Shown here: one piece after another, positions 31,112-38,656 of the stretch
Numbering within the stretch: position 1 is the first letter of the stretch
How the letters are laid out: the number at the start of each line of letters is the position of its first letter
NCBI GenBank assembly: GCA_004299845.1
Contig: CP036201.1
Location: 2,666,001-2,730,000 of the forward strand
Direction of reading: 5' to 3'
Origin: Verrucomicrobia bacterium S94
Lineage (GTDB): Bacteria; Verrucomicrobiota; Kiritimatiellia; Kiritimatiellales; Pontiellaceae
DNA length: 64,000 nucleotides
The notes under the pieces: model-generated
Database searches by the model: none
Told to the model about the DNA's origin: nothing
The model's input: the letters and a program-made list of their open reading frames with translations, nothing else
Translations under genes and position numbers: made by a program

Positions 31112-32481
31112 GCCTCTTCAGCAAAATCTGTGGGTTGCTTCCGGCTCCGGGAGGTCGCCCATCGTGTGAAACAGGGCGATTTCAAGCACTTCGTAGCTTC
31201 GAAAGCCGTATGCTTTTCTCGTTACCAGATTTACTTTGCGGTTCAGGCCCTCGACGACGCCTGATGAATAGGCCTTCTTGGCTTTGAACCAGTTCAGGAT
31301 CAGCGGCTGATGCCGCCGGATCGTTCCGACAAATTTTTTCATAGGATCGAGTCGCGAGCGCATGGCTCGGGTGCTCCATTTCTTGAGATACCATTCTGCC
31401 CAGTATGGGCTCGTGTAGTTCCAGAAGAGCTGGAAGCTTTCCTTGAGCAGATAGGCCCGGACGCTCTTCAGGTCGTAGGTGAGCACATCATTGAGTTTGA
31501 GTGCCTGTTTCTCGGTGAGGTTTTCCGGGTTTTTGAGCAGGCAGTATTTCGTATGTTTAAGCACCTCGTCATCGCAGCCCTCCTGCCGTAAGCGTTTGAC
31601 CTCGTCGATACGAACCTGGTTCACGGCTTTGTTCAGATGCTGAATGATGTGGAAGCGGTCGAGCACATGCAATGCCTGCGGGGCCTTTTTAGCGATGACC
31701 TTGAGGTAGGCCCTCCACATGTCGGAGCAGACGAACTCCAGCCGGGCGCAGCGATCCCGGCCGAAGGCCCGGAAGATCCGCAGCAGGGTTTTGGCCGTAC
31801 GGTCTTTACCGACGAACAGCAGGCGGCGCATCCCCGCATCGATCCGGTAGACCACGGTAAGGTATTGGTGTCCCTTGCCGTATTGGATTTCGTCCACGCC
31901 GATGGCCATCACGCCGTCAAGGTTGCGGTGCGCCAGCCCATAGTTGACAATGGCTTTGACCGAGCGGTAGACCGTGTCCCAGCTTGTGTGGAACGATTCG
32001 GCGGTTTCCTTCCACGAGAGTCTGCGTGCCCAGCGGGCAAGAAACAGCTGAAACGCTTTGGTTGTATGCGACTTTCCATCCGCCCACGGAACCTTTTCGA
32101 CCTTCACACCGCATTCGGGGCAGTTGACTCGGCGCATTCGGTATTCAAGTTGGACGGGAATATTCCAAAGCGGAACGAATTCGAATTGCCGCACCGATTG
32201 GCGGTCGTAGCATTTCCTTGGCTTGCCGCACCCCGAGCAAAGCACCTTGCCGTTGAGTCGGGGCCTGATTTCCGCCACCAACGCCGGACCGGCATTACGC
32301 AGTTCCAGACGGCAGGCGGAGTAAACAAATGATTTGAGCGGATGAACTCTGTTGAGTAGGGTCTGGATTCGCACCGGGCATACCTCTTCTGTGTTGTGCA
32401 GTTCTGGTAGACCACACATTACAGATAAGTTGCCCGGTGCGTTAATCATTATTTTTTACCCACAGATTCAGCAGAAGACCC
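31112..32481 (-). mobile_element. ISL3-family insertion sequence, complete
   Basis: The 1,370-bp element has imperfect 24-bp terminal inverted repeats (31112-31135 and 32458-32481; 19 of 24 match by eye, shared core AATCTGTGGGT). It is flanked by an exact 8-bp direct repeat GAAAAATA (31104-31111 and 32482-32489), the target duplication length typical of ISL3. It sits between the ribosome site and start codon of the DUF5362-like gene. Confidence 0.92.
31118..32449 (-). CDS. ISL3-family transposase
   Basis: This DDE transposase of 443 residues has an N-terminal zinc-finger region (LCSGCGKPRKCYD and VNCPECGVKVEKV, the zf-ISL3 pattern) and an HTH segment (RLSWKETAESFHTSWDTVYR). The catalytic DDE_Tnp_ISL3 domain has DGVMAIGVDEIQYGKGHQY, VCSDMWRAYLKV and VVEGLNRKVNLVTRKAYGFR (catalytic Glu). 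The length fits the family and no break is seen, so it may be active. Its stop codon lies within the left terminal repeat. Confidence 0.95.
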   Translation of the reverse strand: MINAPGNLSVMCGLPELHNTEEVCPVRIQTLLNRVHPLKSFVYSACRLELRNAGPALVAEIRPRLNGKVLCSGCGKPRKCYDRQSVRQFEFVPLWNIPVQLEYRMRRVNCPECGVKVEKVPWADGKSHTTKAFQLFLARWARRLSWKETAESFHTSWDTVYRSVKAIVNYGLAHRNLDGVMAIGVDEIQYGKGHQYLTVVYRIDAGMRRLLFVGKDRTAKTLLRIFRAFGRDRCARLEFVCSDMWRAYLKVIAKKAPQALHVLDRFHIIQHLNKAVNQVRIDEVKRLRQEGCDDEVLKHTKYCLLKNPENLTEKQALKLNDVLTYDLKSVRAYLLKESFQLFWNYTSPYWAEWYLKKWSTRAMRSRLDPMKKFVGTIRRHQPLILNWFKAKKAYSSGVVEGLNRKVNLVTRKAYGFRSYEVLEIALFHTMGDLPEPEATHRFC

Positions 32482-32785
32482 GAAAAATATGAATCATGAA
32501 TCAATAGTTAAGCGTCTATCTGAACCTCTTTACAATTCCAGAAAATGGATGCGCATCGCCAGCGTTCTTCTGATTGTCCAAGGCATTTTCTCAATTTTCA
32601 GCATCTGGGGAATACTAATTTGCTGGATTCCTATTTGGATGGGAGCTTTGTTGCGACAAGCGGCCAATCTTATAACCACATCATTTGAAACAAATGATGA
32701 AACTACATTCACCACAGCAATGGAAAAACTTGCCAAATATTTCCGGGTATTTGGAATTCTGGCACTCATCATGGTAGTTGTTTTC

Positions 32786-34407
32786 ATCCTAGCAGTCTGT
32801 CGGACTTATCTATTTTAGATTTAAGGCACCTACGATAGACTGGTTTAGTCTTAACGGATTAGACTTATGGCTACTCGACTCAAAAACCTCGACCGCAATA
32901 CCCCGATGCTTTTACCGCCGGATCTTCGCGACTGGATTCCTCAGAACCACATCGTTCATTTTCTGATTGATGCCGTGGAACGGCTTCCGAGCGAAAACTT
33001 CCACGTCAACCGGCGGGGAACCGGCGACGAGCAGTATCCACCGCGCATGATGCTGACCCTGCTCATCTATTGCTACGCTACAGGCCGCTTCTCCTCGCGC
33101 GTGATTGAGGAGGCATCCTGGTCGGATGTCATCGTTCGTTATATCTGCGGGGGCGACCTGCATCCCGATCACGACACCATCTGCACGTTCCGCCGTACGA
33201 ATCGCGAGCTGTTCGAAAAGGCTTTCGTGCAGGTGTTGCTTATGGCGCAGGAGACCGCCGGGCTCAAGAAGGTCGGCACCGTGAGCATCGACGGCACCAA
33301 AATCAAGGCCAATGCCAGCAGGCACTCCGCCGTCAGCTATAAATACGCAGGCGAGCAGATCGAACTGCTGCGCCGGGAGGTTGAGCAACTCACGGCCAAA
33401 GCCGAACAAATCGACAACGTTCCGCTCGACGACGGGCTGAGCATTCCAGACGAAATCGTCCGGCGCGAAGACCGAATCAAGAGCTTGGAGCAAGCCCGCT
33501 CCATCATCGAGGAGCGTTACAAAGAAGAACACCTGCAGAAACAAGCGGACTACGAAAAGAAGAAATCCAGGCGCGACGACCAACGTAGAAATGGACGCAA
33601 ACCGCGCGGCAAGGAGCCCCAGCCTCCATCGGAAACGCCGCCCGACCACAAGCAGTACAACTTCACCGATCCCGAAAGCCGGATCATGAAAGCCGGGAAC
33701 GGAAACCACTTCGAGCAGGCCTATAACGCACAGGCCGCAGTCGATACCGAAACCTATCTGATCGTCGGCCAGCTCGTCACCGACGCACCCAACGACAAGC
33801 AGCAACTCAACCCCGTGCTCGAAAGCATCCCTGCCGAGGTTGCCGATCCGGAAAACGTTCTTGCCGATACCGGCTACTACAGCGAAGACGCCGTCAGGAA
33901 AGCGGAGGCCAACGCTGGTCCGAGCGTTTATTGCGCCATGGCCAAAAGTGGACACCACGTCAGCGTCGCCGATCTTGAAAAACAATCCATCGCCCTTGCG
34001 CCGCCGCCGGACGCATCCGCAAAGGAGCAGATGGCCCACCGCCTCAATACGCCCGAAGGCAAAGCACTCTATAAAAAACGTAAGCAGACCGTGGAGCCCG
34101 TCTTCGGGATCATCAAGGAAGTCCTCGGCTTCCGCCGGTTCTCTATGCGAGGGAAAGAGAAGGCCGAAACCGAATGGAGCCTCGTCTGCCTCAGCTACAA
34201 TCTAAAGAAAATCTTCACCCTATCGGGAAGGTGCGCCCCGGAACGACCGCTCCGAACCGCAAAACAGCACGCCAAGGCCTTGGCGCGACCTATTCTCGCG
34301 TTTTCCCGGGTTAAATCCTGCATCGAGATGAATTATTTGGCTTCAGCAGAAAAGTCTTTCGTAGTTTTGCAGTCAGGCAGTGTTTTAACTCCGACAGGCT
34401 GCTAGGA
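32786..34407 (+). mobile_element. IS1182-family insertion sequence
   Basis: Terminal inverted repeats of about 23 bp are readable: left ATCCTAGCAGTCTGTCGGAC (from 32786) and right, inverted, ATCCTAGCAGCCTGTCGGAG (ending about 34407). Only a few positions differ. Flanking TTC at 32783-32785 and 34408-34410 is a possible 3-bp target duplication. The ends are assigned to within one or two bases. Confidence 0.85.
32867..34405 (+). CDS. IS1182-family transposase
   Basis: The 512-residue protein begins with the DUF772-type N-terminal domain (LLPPDLRDWIPQNHIVHFLI, YPPRMMLTLLIYCYATGRFS). It continues with VGTVSIDGTKIKANASRHSA (first catalytic Asp), a charged coiled-coil insertion (about residues 160-250), VLADTGYYSEDAV (second Asp) and RKQTVEPVFGIIKEVLGFRR (Glu). 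This order is typical of IS1182 (IS5/IS1182 DDE). It is intact, with the stop codon inside the right terminal repeat. Confidence 0.95.
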   Translation: MATRLKNLDRNTPMLLPPDLRDWIPQNHIVHFLIDAVERLPSENFHVNRRGTGDEQYPPRMMLTLLIYCYATGRFSSRVIEEASWSDVIVRYICGGDLHPDHDTICTFRRTNRELFEKAFVQVLLMAQETAGLKKVGTVSIDGTKIKANASRHSAVSYKYAGEQIELLRREVEQLTAKAEQIDNVPLDDGLSIPDEIVRREDRIKSLEQARSIIEERYKEEHLQKQADYEKKKSRRDDQRRNGRKPRGKEPQPPSETPPDHKQYNFTDPESRIMKAGNGNHFEQAYNAQAAVDTETYLIVGQLVTDAPNDKQQLNPVLESIPAEVADPENVLADTGYYSEDAVRKAEANAGPSVYCAMAKSGHHVSVADLEKQSIALAPPPDASAKEQMAHRLNTPEGKALYKKRKQTVEPVFGIIKEVLGFRRFSMRGKEKAETEWSLVCLSYNLKKIFTLSGRCAPERPLRTAKQHAKALARPILAFSRVKSCIEMNYLASAEKSFVVLQSGSVLTPTGC

Positions 34408-34513
34408 TTCTGTGCTGCCATTTTGATCCCATCATTTGCTAAAGCACGACAAGCAGCACTTGAGGCAAGCGGGCAATAGAAAAAACATCCAACCAGCCAT
34501 CTGAGGTTGTCCG

Positions 34514-35764
34514 TCAACGTAAAAACTGACTTTCTATCGGCCCGTTTAACCTAATGGCGTCGGGGTGTTCGTATATGATTTTGATTAATCCGGAGCCCCG
34601 TCTTTTGAGGAGGCTGATGTAATGCAGTTCATCGTAGGGGATCTGCTCTTTCCAGCACCGGTACAGGATGCGGATCCATTTGTAAGCCAGAGCACGAACG
34701 GCCTGATGACCCATCCCTTTTTCACGGGCCTGGATGTAAAAGGCCCGGGTCCACAATGAATGTTTGGTCGTTTCATTGGCCCATTCATGGAAACTCTGCC
34801 GGACGAAGTTGGAGCACTTCCACCGGCGGTGCACCCAATGGGCTTTTCCGCTGCGGTCGGTTCCTATTGCTGCGATGAGTCGGGGGCCGAATACTTTTCC
34901 AGTGGCCGGAAAACTTGAAATGATGGCTGCATCGTCATGGCCGGCATAGGTGCGGACGATTAGACGGTCGTAGTCCTGAATACTTTTACGCAGTTGCTTT
35001 AGCTGGGCGACCAGAGCAGGCATCTGCATGCTGAAGCTTTCCGTGATCACTTCATCCGTGGTGACCGGTTCGGCCTGCTCGATGGCCTCAAGCCGTTTTT
35101 CAATCCCCCCGGAGTAACGACTGTTTCCGTGGGTATAAAAGCTGCGAACGGTGGAAAGGCGTGAACGCTTCAGCTTTTCAAAGGAGGGCCAGCGGGTCAG
35201 AAAATCCAGCGCCAGCCGTTCGTTGAGTTTATCGCCGGCGACCTCGCAGGCCAATGGATAGTAACTTTTCAGGCAGGACCGCAGTTCATTGGTCAGCTTG
35301 CCCCGTAGATCCACCAGCTTCCGGCGATGCTCCGTCAACAGCATCAGTCTGCGGGTGTCGGGGCTGTCCGGACGCCAGGCCTTAAGTTTATGATTTGAAT
35401 CCCGGACGAGACTCATGATCAGTTCCGCATCGGAAGGATCATCCTTGGCCCCGCTCGGGGTCCAGGCGTCGCGCACCTTCGCCACGGTGGCCGGATGCAC
35501 AAAGTAGATCGTAATGAATCCGTACTGCATCAACTGGAACGCCAATGCCCCTTTAGACTGCTCAAGCCCGACAGCTATGGGCTCTCCGGGGAAACGATCC
35601 CGCAGTCTGCAGAACCAGTCATCCAGCACTTCCGGACGATGTTTGATCACCCCGTACTCGAGGGCTTGCTCTTTGGCATCCCAAAGGCAGATGTCGTGCT
35701 TTTCATCGGCCCAGTCGATACCAGGCACGACCGGAAACATTCTGTTTTTCGGTGTCTGTTTCAT
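34514..35764 (-). CDS. IS110-family transposase (DEDD recombinase)
   Basis: From ATG 35764 (AGGAG seven bases upstream) the protein has 416 residues. The N-terminal RuvC-like domain shows VVPGIDWADEKHDICLWD, the Glu in AVGLEQSKGALA and the DDPSDAELI motif (DEDD set). The C-terminal Tnp domain has IISSFPATGKVFGPRLIAAI with the conserved serine region. IS110 enzymes act with a non-coding bridge RNA that pairs with donor and target. The protein appears intact. Confidence 0.93.
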   Translation of the reverse strand: MKQTPKNRMFPVVPGIDWADEKHDICLWDAKEQALEYGVIKHRPEVLDDWFCRLRDRFPGEPIAVGLEQSKGALAFQLMQYGFITIYFVHPATVAKVRDAWTPSGAKDDPSDAELIMSLVRDSNHKLKAWRPDSPDTRRLMLLTEHRRKLVDLRGKLTNELRSCLKSYYPLACEVAGDKLNERLALDFLTRWPSFEKLKRSRLSTVRSFYTHGNSRYSGGIEKRLEAIEQAEPVTTDEVITESFSMQMPALVAQLKQLRKSIQDYDRLIVRTYAGHDDAAIISSFPATGKVFGPRLIAAIGTDRSGKAHWVHRRWKCSNFVRQSFHEWANETTKHSLWTRAFYIQAREKGMGHQAVRALAYKWIRILYRCWKEQIPYDELHYISLLKRRGSGLIKIIYEHPDAIRLNGPIESQFLR

Positions 35765-35938
35765 GTCCGTCTCCTGTTGTATTTTAAGAAGGAACACGCT
35801 GGCTCCGGACCTGCGAAAGTCTTATAGTCGGTCATCATTAGATGACGACATCCGAGTATTCGTTGTCGGCCGAAGCGCACCGACTGGATCGAACGGCTGG
35901 TTACAGGCATTGGAGTGCTTGAGGGTCGAAATTCGTAT
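35765..35938 (-). ncRNA. predicted bridge-RNA region of the IS110 element
   Basis: This is the non-coding part of the IS110 element between its end and the transposase start, the place and approximate size (174 bp) of known IS110 bridge RNAs. On the minus strand it contains AACCAGCCG (35894-35902) and CGGTGCG (35876-35882). These match the two sides of the target core in the repeat (AACCAGCC and CGGTGCG) and could be parts of a target-recognition loop. RNA existence and folding are inferred. Confidence 0.4.
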
Positions 35939-35944
35939 CCAGCC

Positions 35945-36108
35945 GGTGCGTGCCCTCTCGGGCGGAAAATTATCAATGAAAAATATAAAAGAACAGTCGC
36001 CAGGCAGCCTCCGCTCAGAGCGGTTCACAGGGCTCTCCGCTCCGGCTGCCGGATTAAGTTGGAATACCTATAAGAACGTGGAGCCTACTTGGACAACGCC
36101 CGTTGAGT
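35945..36108 (+). repeat. cassette-boundary repeat R2 (attC-like), split by IS110
   Basis: Together with 34487-34498 (ATCCAACCAGCC) this forms a repeat of about 176 bp. The R''-like ATCCAAC begins 7 bp after the DUF5362-like stop, and the 3' end is ACGCCCGTTGAGT (R'-like GTTGAGT, 36102-36108). An inner CAGCCGG/CCGGCTG stem encloses about 95 bp. It is closely similar to R3. Confidence 0.6.
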
Positions 36109-36152
36109 CAGGCTAAACACGAGAATCTTTTTAGACGCTGACCACAGATGAA

Positions 36153-36395
36153 ATGAAAATAAAATTACACATGTTTATTGTCCCGGGGTTCCTTCTTGCA
36201 GTTTTGAGTGCAACAGGATGCTCATCCTCTTTTTTAAAGAAAACAGGAACGGACATGGCCATAGCCGAATCCTACGATCAGTCATATGAAAAGAAGTCTG
36301 GAATGACAGAACGGGAATATGAACAGAAAATAAAACGTGATCAGGAACAGCGGGAAGAAGAACAAAGACAATTCAACTTAATGAGGAACCAATAA
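36153..36395 (+). CDS. hypothetical small lipoprotein (cassette 3)
   Basis: An 80-residue protein with a signal peptide and lipobox (LLAVLSATGC, Cys about residue 23). A charged, Glu/Gln/Lys-rich helix follows (REYEQKIKRDQEQREEEQ). It resembles small coiled-coil lipoproteins; no family is recognised. It lies between repeats R2 and R3 in the same orientation as the other array genes, with only 5 bp from its stop to R3. Confidence 0.6.
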   Translation: MKIKLHMFIVPGFLLAVLSATGCSSSFLKKTGTDMAIAESYDQSYEKKSGMTEREYEQKIKRDQEQREEEQRQFNLMRNQ

Positions 36396-36400
36396 AAATA

Positions 36401-36585
36401 AGCCAACCAGCCGGTGCATACCCTTTCGGGCGGAAAACGATCAATGAAAAACATAAAAGAACCGTCGTCAGGCAGTCGCCGTTTCGAACGGTTCACGGGG
36501 CTCTCCGCTCCGGCTGCTGAATTGAATCGGAATACCGAATAACCTATAAGAAATCAAAGCCTATCCTGAGACAACGCTGTTGGAT
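36401..36585 (+). repeat. cassette-boundary repeat R3 (attC-like), uninterrupted
   Basis: This 185-bp repeat runs from AGCCAACCAG (36401) to ACGCTGTTGGAT (R'-like GTTGGAT, 36579-36585). Its ends AGCCAAC and GTTGGAT are complementary at six of seven positions. The centre contains CAGCCGG...CCGGCTG and a hairpin CCGTTTCGAACGG. R2 has CCGCTCAGAGCGG at the same place, a compensated change. It shows the state of R2 before the IS110 insertion. Confidence 0.6.
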
Positions 36586-36637
36586 TCGGTCAGAATACCC
36601 AGTGCTCTGGCTCACTGTGAACATCCGCTGAATAAAA

Positions 36638-36952
36638 ATGAAAAATACAACATTCCTGATTTTATCCGTATCTTTTTGTTCATTGATTTTATTTCTGGTC
36701 AATGGTTATGGAACTATTGCGGAAAGATATTTATGGCCTAAATTTGATGAATCATTCGGAAATGAGAACAAACCATCTGCTAAATTTTACATTGGAACCA
36801 AAGCTGATATTTCATTCGCTTATAGTGGGATAACTAAAAAAAATTATGCTGGAGCATTATTTCTGGTCGATGTTCCATTTTCATTAGTTGCAGATACACT
36901 ATATGTTCCTGTTGATTGTTATTATTTACTAAAAGATTCAAATAAAAAATAA
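36638..36952 (+). CDS. YceK/YidQ-like protein (cassette 4)
   Basis: The 104-residue protein has one N-terminal hydrophobic segment and the C-terminal motif DVPFSLVADTLYVPVDCYYL. This matches the LDLPFSLVxDTxxLPxD signature of the YceK/YidQ (DUF1375) family of small envelope lipoproteins. A canonical lipobox is not evident, so it may be a plain membrane-anchored protein. The function of the family is unknown. The gene is very AT-rich and is the last of the array. Confidence 0.65.
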   Translation: MKNTTFLILSVSFCSLILFLVNGYGTIAERYLWPKFDESFGNENKPSAKFYIGTKADISFAYSGITKKNYAGALFLVDVPFSLVADTLYVPVDCYYLLKDSNKK

Positions 36953-37382
36953 TCGAAAACAACAGTCCTCGAATCCAAGCATCTCCGTATTTTACCCTTC
37001 CCCGCTCCCCATCCCTGCCCGCTCACATTACGGTGTTCCTCTGCGGACGCAGCGGCTCTGCGGGAGATCCGTTTTTCAAGCACTTTGGCAAAAAGACGCG
37101 AAGTTTTTATCCGAACCGAAAGTCCCTCCACCGTCGCCCGGCGGAATGGCTCTGCGTACACGCGCCCGATGGGCATCGGGCCTGCAATTGGGAAAAATCA
37201 TGCTGCAGGCTACGGATGCAGCCTTGCACTGGATGCCCTGTATCGAAAGGATCGGTCCTGACTTCCTTCCTTGCTAACGCAGAATGATTCCCCCACAAAG
37301 ATAGAAAAGCCACTTTACTGGATTACGGAACCTTTTAATCGTCAAGAAGGTGTGGTAGACACAGGAACGTTACTTTCTACGA
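36953..37382. other. 430-bp intergenic region with dispersed repeat
   Basis: No supported gene is seen. It contains the second copy of the dispersed repeat (37128-37185) and an AAAAGACGCGAAGTTTTTAT stretch that resembles the sequence before copy 1. The remaining part, up to the PDZ protein gene, shows nothing I can identify. Confidence 0.5.
37128..37185. repeat. dispersed repeat, copy 2
   Basis: The copy begins CCACCGTCGCCCGGCGGAAT and ends with the hairpin CCCGATGGGCATCGGG followed by CCTGCA. It is the same order and orientation as copy 1 at 30161-30222, with scattered substitutions. Confidence 0.8.
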
Positions 37383-38204
37383 ATGGATTCCATGAAGATG
37401 CGGAGGATTACAGCTTTGATTCTGACAGCCGCCCTCGGCGCGGGCGGTGTATGGCTTTGGCGCACCAGCCGGCCGGAGGAAGAAATAGCGCAGGAACCGG
37501 AAATTATTCATTCCCCACCCGCTCCCCCGCCTGTTGCGGAACGACTGATCGTTCCGGAAAAAAACATAGAAATCAAACAGGCCCCGCAGGCTGTTCCGGT
37601 CGTTCGCTCCACACCACCCAAACCACAGATGCAGCTTGCGGCAAAAACCGGGAATAAGCCGGCCTCCGTTTCCTCCTCGAATCTCGCCCGCTACTGGAAA
37701 ATGCAGGAGGAGCGTTTTAACCGGTTGCTTGATCAGCTTTTCCGGACCACGGATCCCGAAAAACGGGCGGCTCTGCTGAATGCCCTGGCGCAGCATGTGC
37801 GGGTGGATACGCTGCAGACACTTGACTGGATTGCCACGCTGGAATCAGCCGAAGAACAGCGCATCGCCCTTGAAGCGGTAAATAAATATGCGCTCACAGG
37901 CATCGGTGCACGCATCGAAATGGATGATTCCGGTCTGCCGAAAATCCGCGAAACCACCATTCTGAGTGCTGTTGAATCCAGCGGAATGGTGGCTGCAGGC
38001 GACTATATTGCGGGCATGGTCAAGGATGACGGTACGGTGCTTAATTTTCAGGGAATGTCCCTTCAGGAAATTGTCCGGAATCTGCGCGGCGAACCCGGCA
38101 GCAATATCATCCTGAACGTCGAACGGCAGTCGCCCGGCGGTCGGATCATCTTTCCTGTTCCCGTCACACGCTCCATGATCGTGATGCAGCCCTTTTATGA
38201 CTGA
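37383..38204 (+). CDS. membrane-anchored protein with C-terminal PDZ-like domain
   Basis: The 273-residue protein has an N-terminal hydrophobic anchor (ALILTAALGAGGVWLW), then a Pro-rich linker (IIHSPPAPPPVAERLIVPEK). A helical region spans about residues 100-170. The C-terminal domain has VAAGDYIAGMVKDDGTVLNF, MSLQEIVRNLRGEPGSNIIL and NVERQSPGGRI, which is PDZ-like and resembles the GspC/S1C-type substrate loop region. It may be a scaffold protein in the periplasm. ATG 37383 is taken; ATG 37392 is also possible. Ribosome site evidence is weak for both. Confidence 0.6.
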   Translation: MDSMKMRRITALILTAALGAGGVWLWRTSRPEEEIAQEPEIIHSPPAPPPVAERLIVPEKNIEIKQAPQAVPVVRSTPPKPQMQLAAKTGNKPASVSSSNLARYWKMQEERFNRLLDQLFRTTDPEKRAALLNALAQHVRVDTLQTLDWIATLESAEEQRIALEAVNKYALTGIGARIEMDDSGLPKIRETTILSAVESSGMVAAGDYIAGMVKDDGTVLNFQGMSLQEIVRNLRGEPGSNIILNVERQSPGGRIIFPVPVTRSMIVMQPFYD

Positions 38205-38267
38205 CTCTGTCTGCAGACGGAAATGATCCGCCCTTTCCATGAAAAGAAAGCATGATAGAGTCGGTTC

Positions 38268-38656
38268 ATGAAAAAGAAGCCGAAACTCGAAACCGCCATC
38301 TGGATCATGTTTATCACTATGATCATTCTCTACATCATCGGAGCCCGCATGATTTTCACCGGCGTCCAACGCTATGCCAACGAAGCAAAAGCCGAATACG
38401 GCGGCGACCACGTCGGCGCACTGATTGCCCTCGTTGAAGACGAATCTGCTTCGTTTGAAAAACGGAACAGCGCGATCTGGGCCCTCGGGCAGATCGGCAG
38501 TGAGCGTGCGTTACCCACTCTCCGGGAACTCGACACCGATGAGGTTCAGCTTCCCCCTACGACTCCACTGCTTCCATTATGCAATACAGTGTCGAGAAAG
38601 CGATTAAGCAGATTAACCGGTTTTCTGTCACACGCTGGATGTACCGGTTTTTATGA
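38268..38656 (+). CDS. small HEAT-like repeat membrane protein, with apparent frameshift at 38553-38557
   Basis: An N-terminal helix (TAIWIMFITMIILYIIG) is followed by a HEAT/PBS-lyase-like unit (FEKRNSAIWALGQIGSERAL, PTLRELDT). After DEVQLPP the given frame becomes unlike protein. Adding one C to the CCCCC run at 38553-38557 gives YDSTASIMQYSVEKAIKQIN and a stop TGA at 38654-38656. That stop overlaps the ATG of the next gene (ATGA). This neat coupling supports the corrected 129-residue product and a sequencing error. Confidence 0.65.

Larger units (their letters stand above)
32489..34479 (+). pseudogene. DUF5362-like membrane protein gene interrupted by IS1182 (cassette 2)
   Basis: The 5' part (32489-32785) encodes 99 residues with two membrane helices around RKWMRIASVLLIVQGIFSIF and FGILALIMVVVF, resembling DUF5362 proteins. 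It enters the IS1182 left end; the present frame ends with IS-encoded residues at 32818. Removing the IS with a 3-bp TTC duplication lets the frame continue at 34411 as CAAILIPSFAKARQAALEAS and stop at 34479, giving 121 residues. The ISL3 element has also moved the ribosome site (AAGAAGGA, about 31098-31105) 1.4 kb away from the ATG. The gene is probably not expressed. Confidence 0.7.
34493..35944 (-). mobile_element. IS110-family element inserted in repeat R2
   Basis: The element is bounded by CCAGCC at both ends (34493-34498 and 35939-35944). The same sequence is uninterrupted in repeat R3 (AACCAGCCGGTGC at 36405), which serves as the empty site. No terminal inverted repeats are visible, as expected for IS110. 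About 174 bp of non-coding DNA precedes the transposase start and only about 20 bp follows its stop, the arrangement of the IS110 (not IS1111) subgroup. Confidence 0.82.

Noticed and set aside
32489-32818. Treating the DUF5362-like frame as an intact 109-residue gene
   Set aside because: The last ten or so residues are encoded by the IS1182 left end, and a continuation exists on the far side of the element.
35514-36116. Open frame of 200 codons across the IS110 end and R2
   Set aside because: It crosses the IS110 boundary in antisense to the transposase; only the MKNIKE part recurs in R3 and is discussed as a repeat feature.
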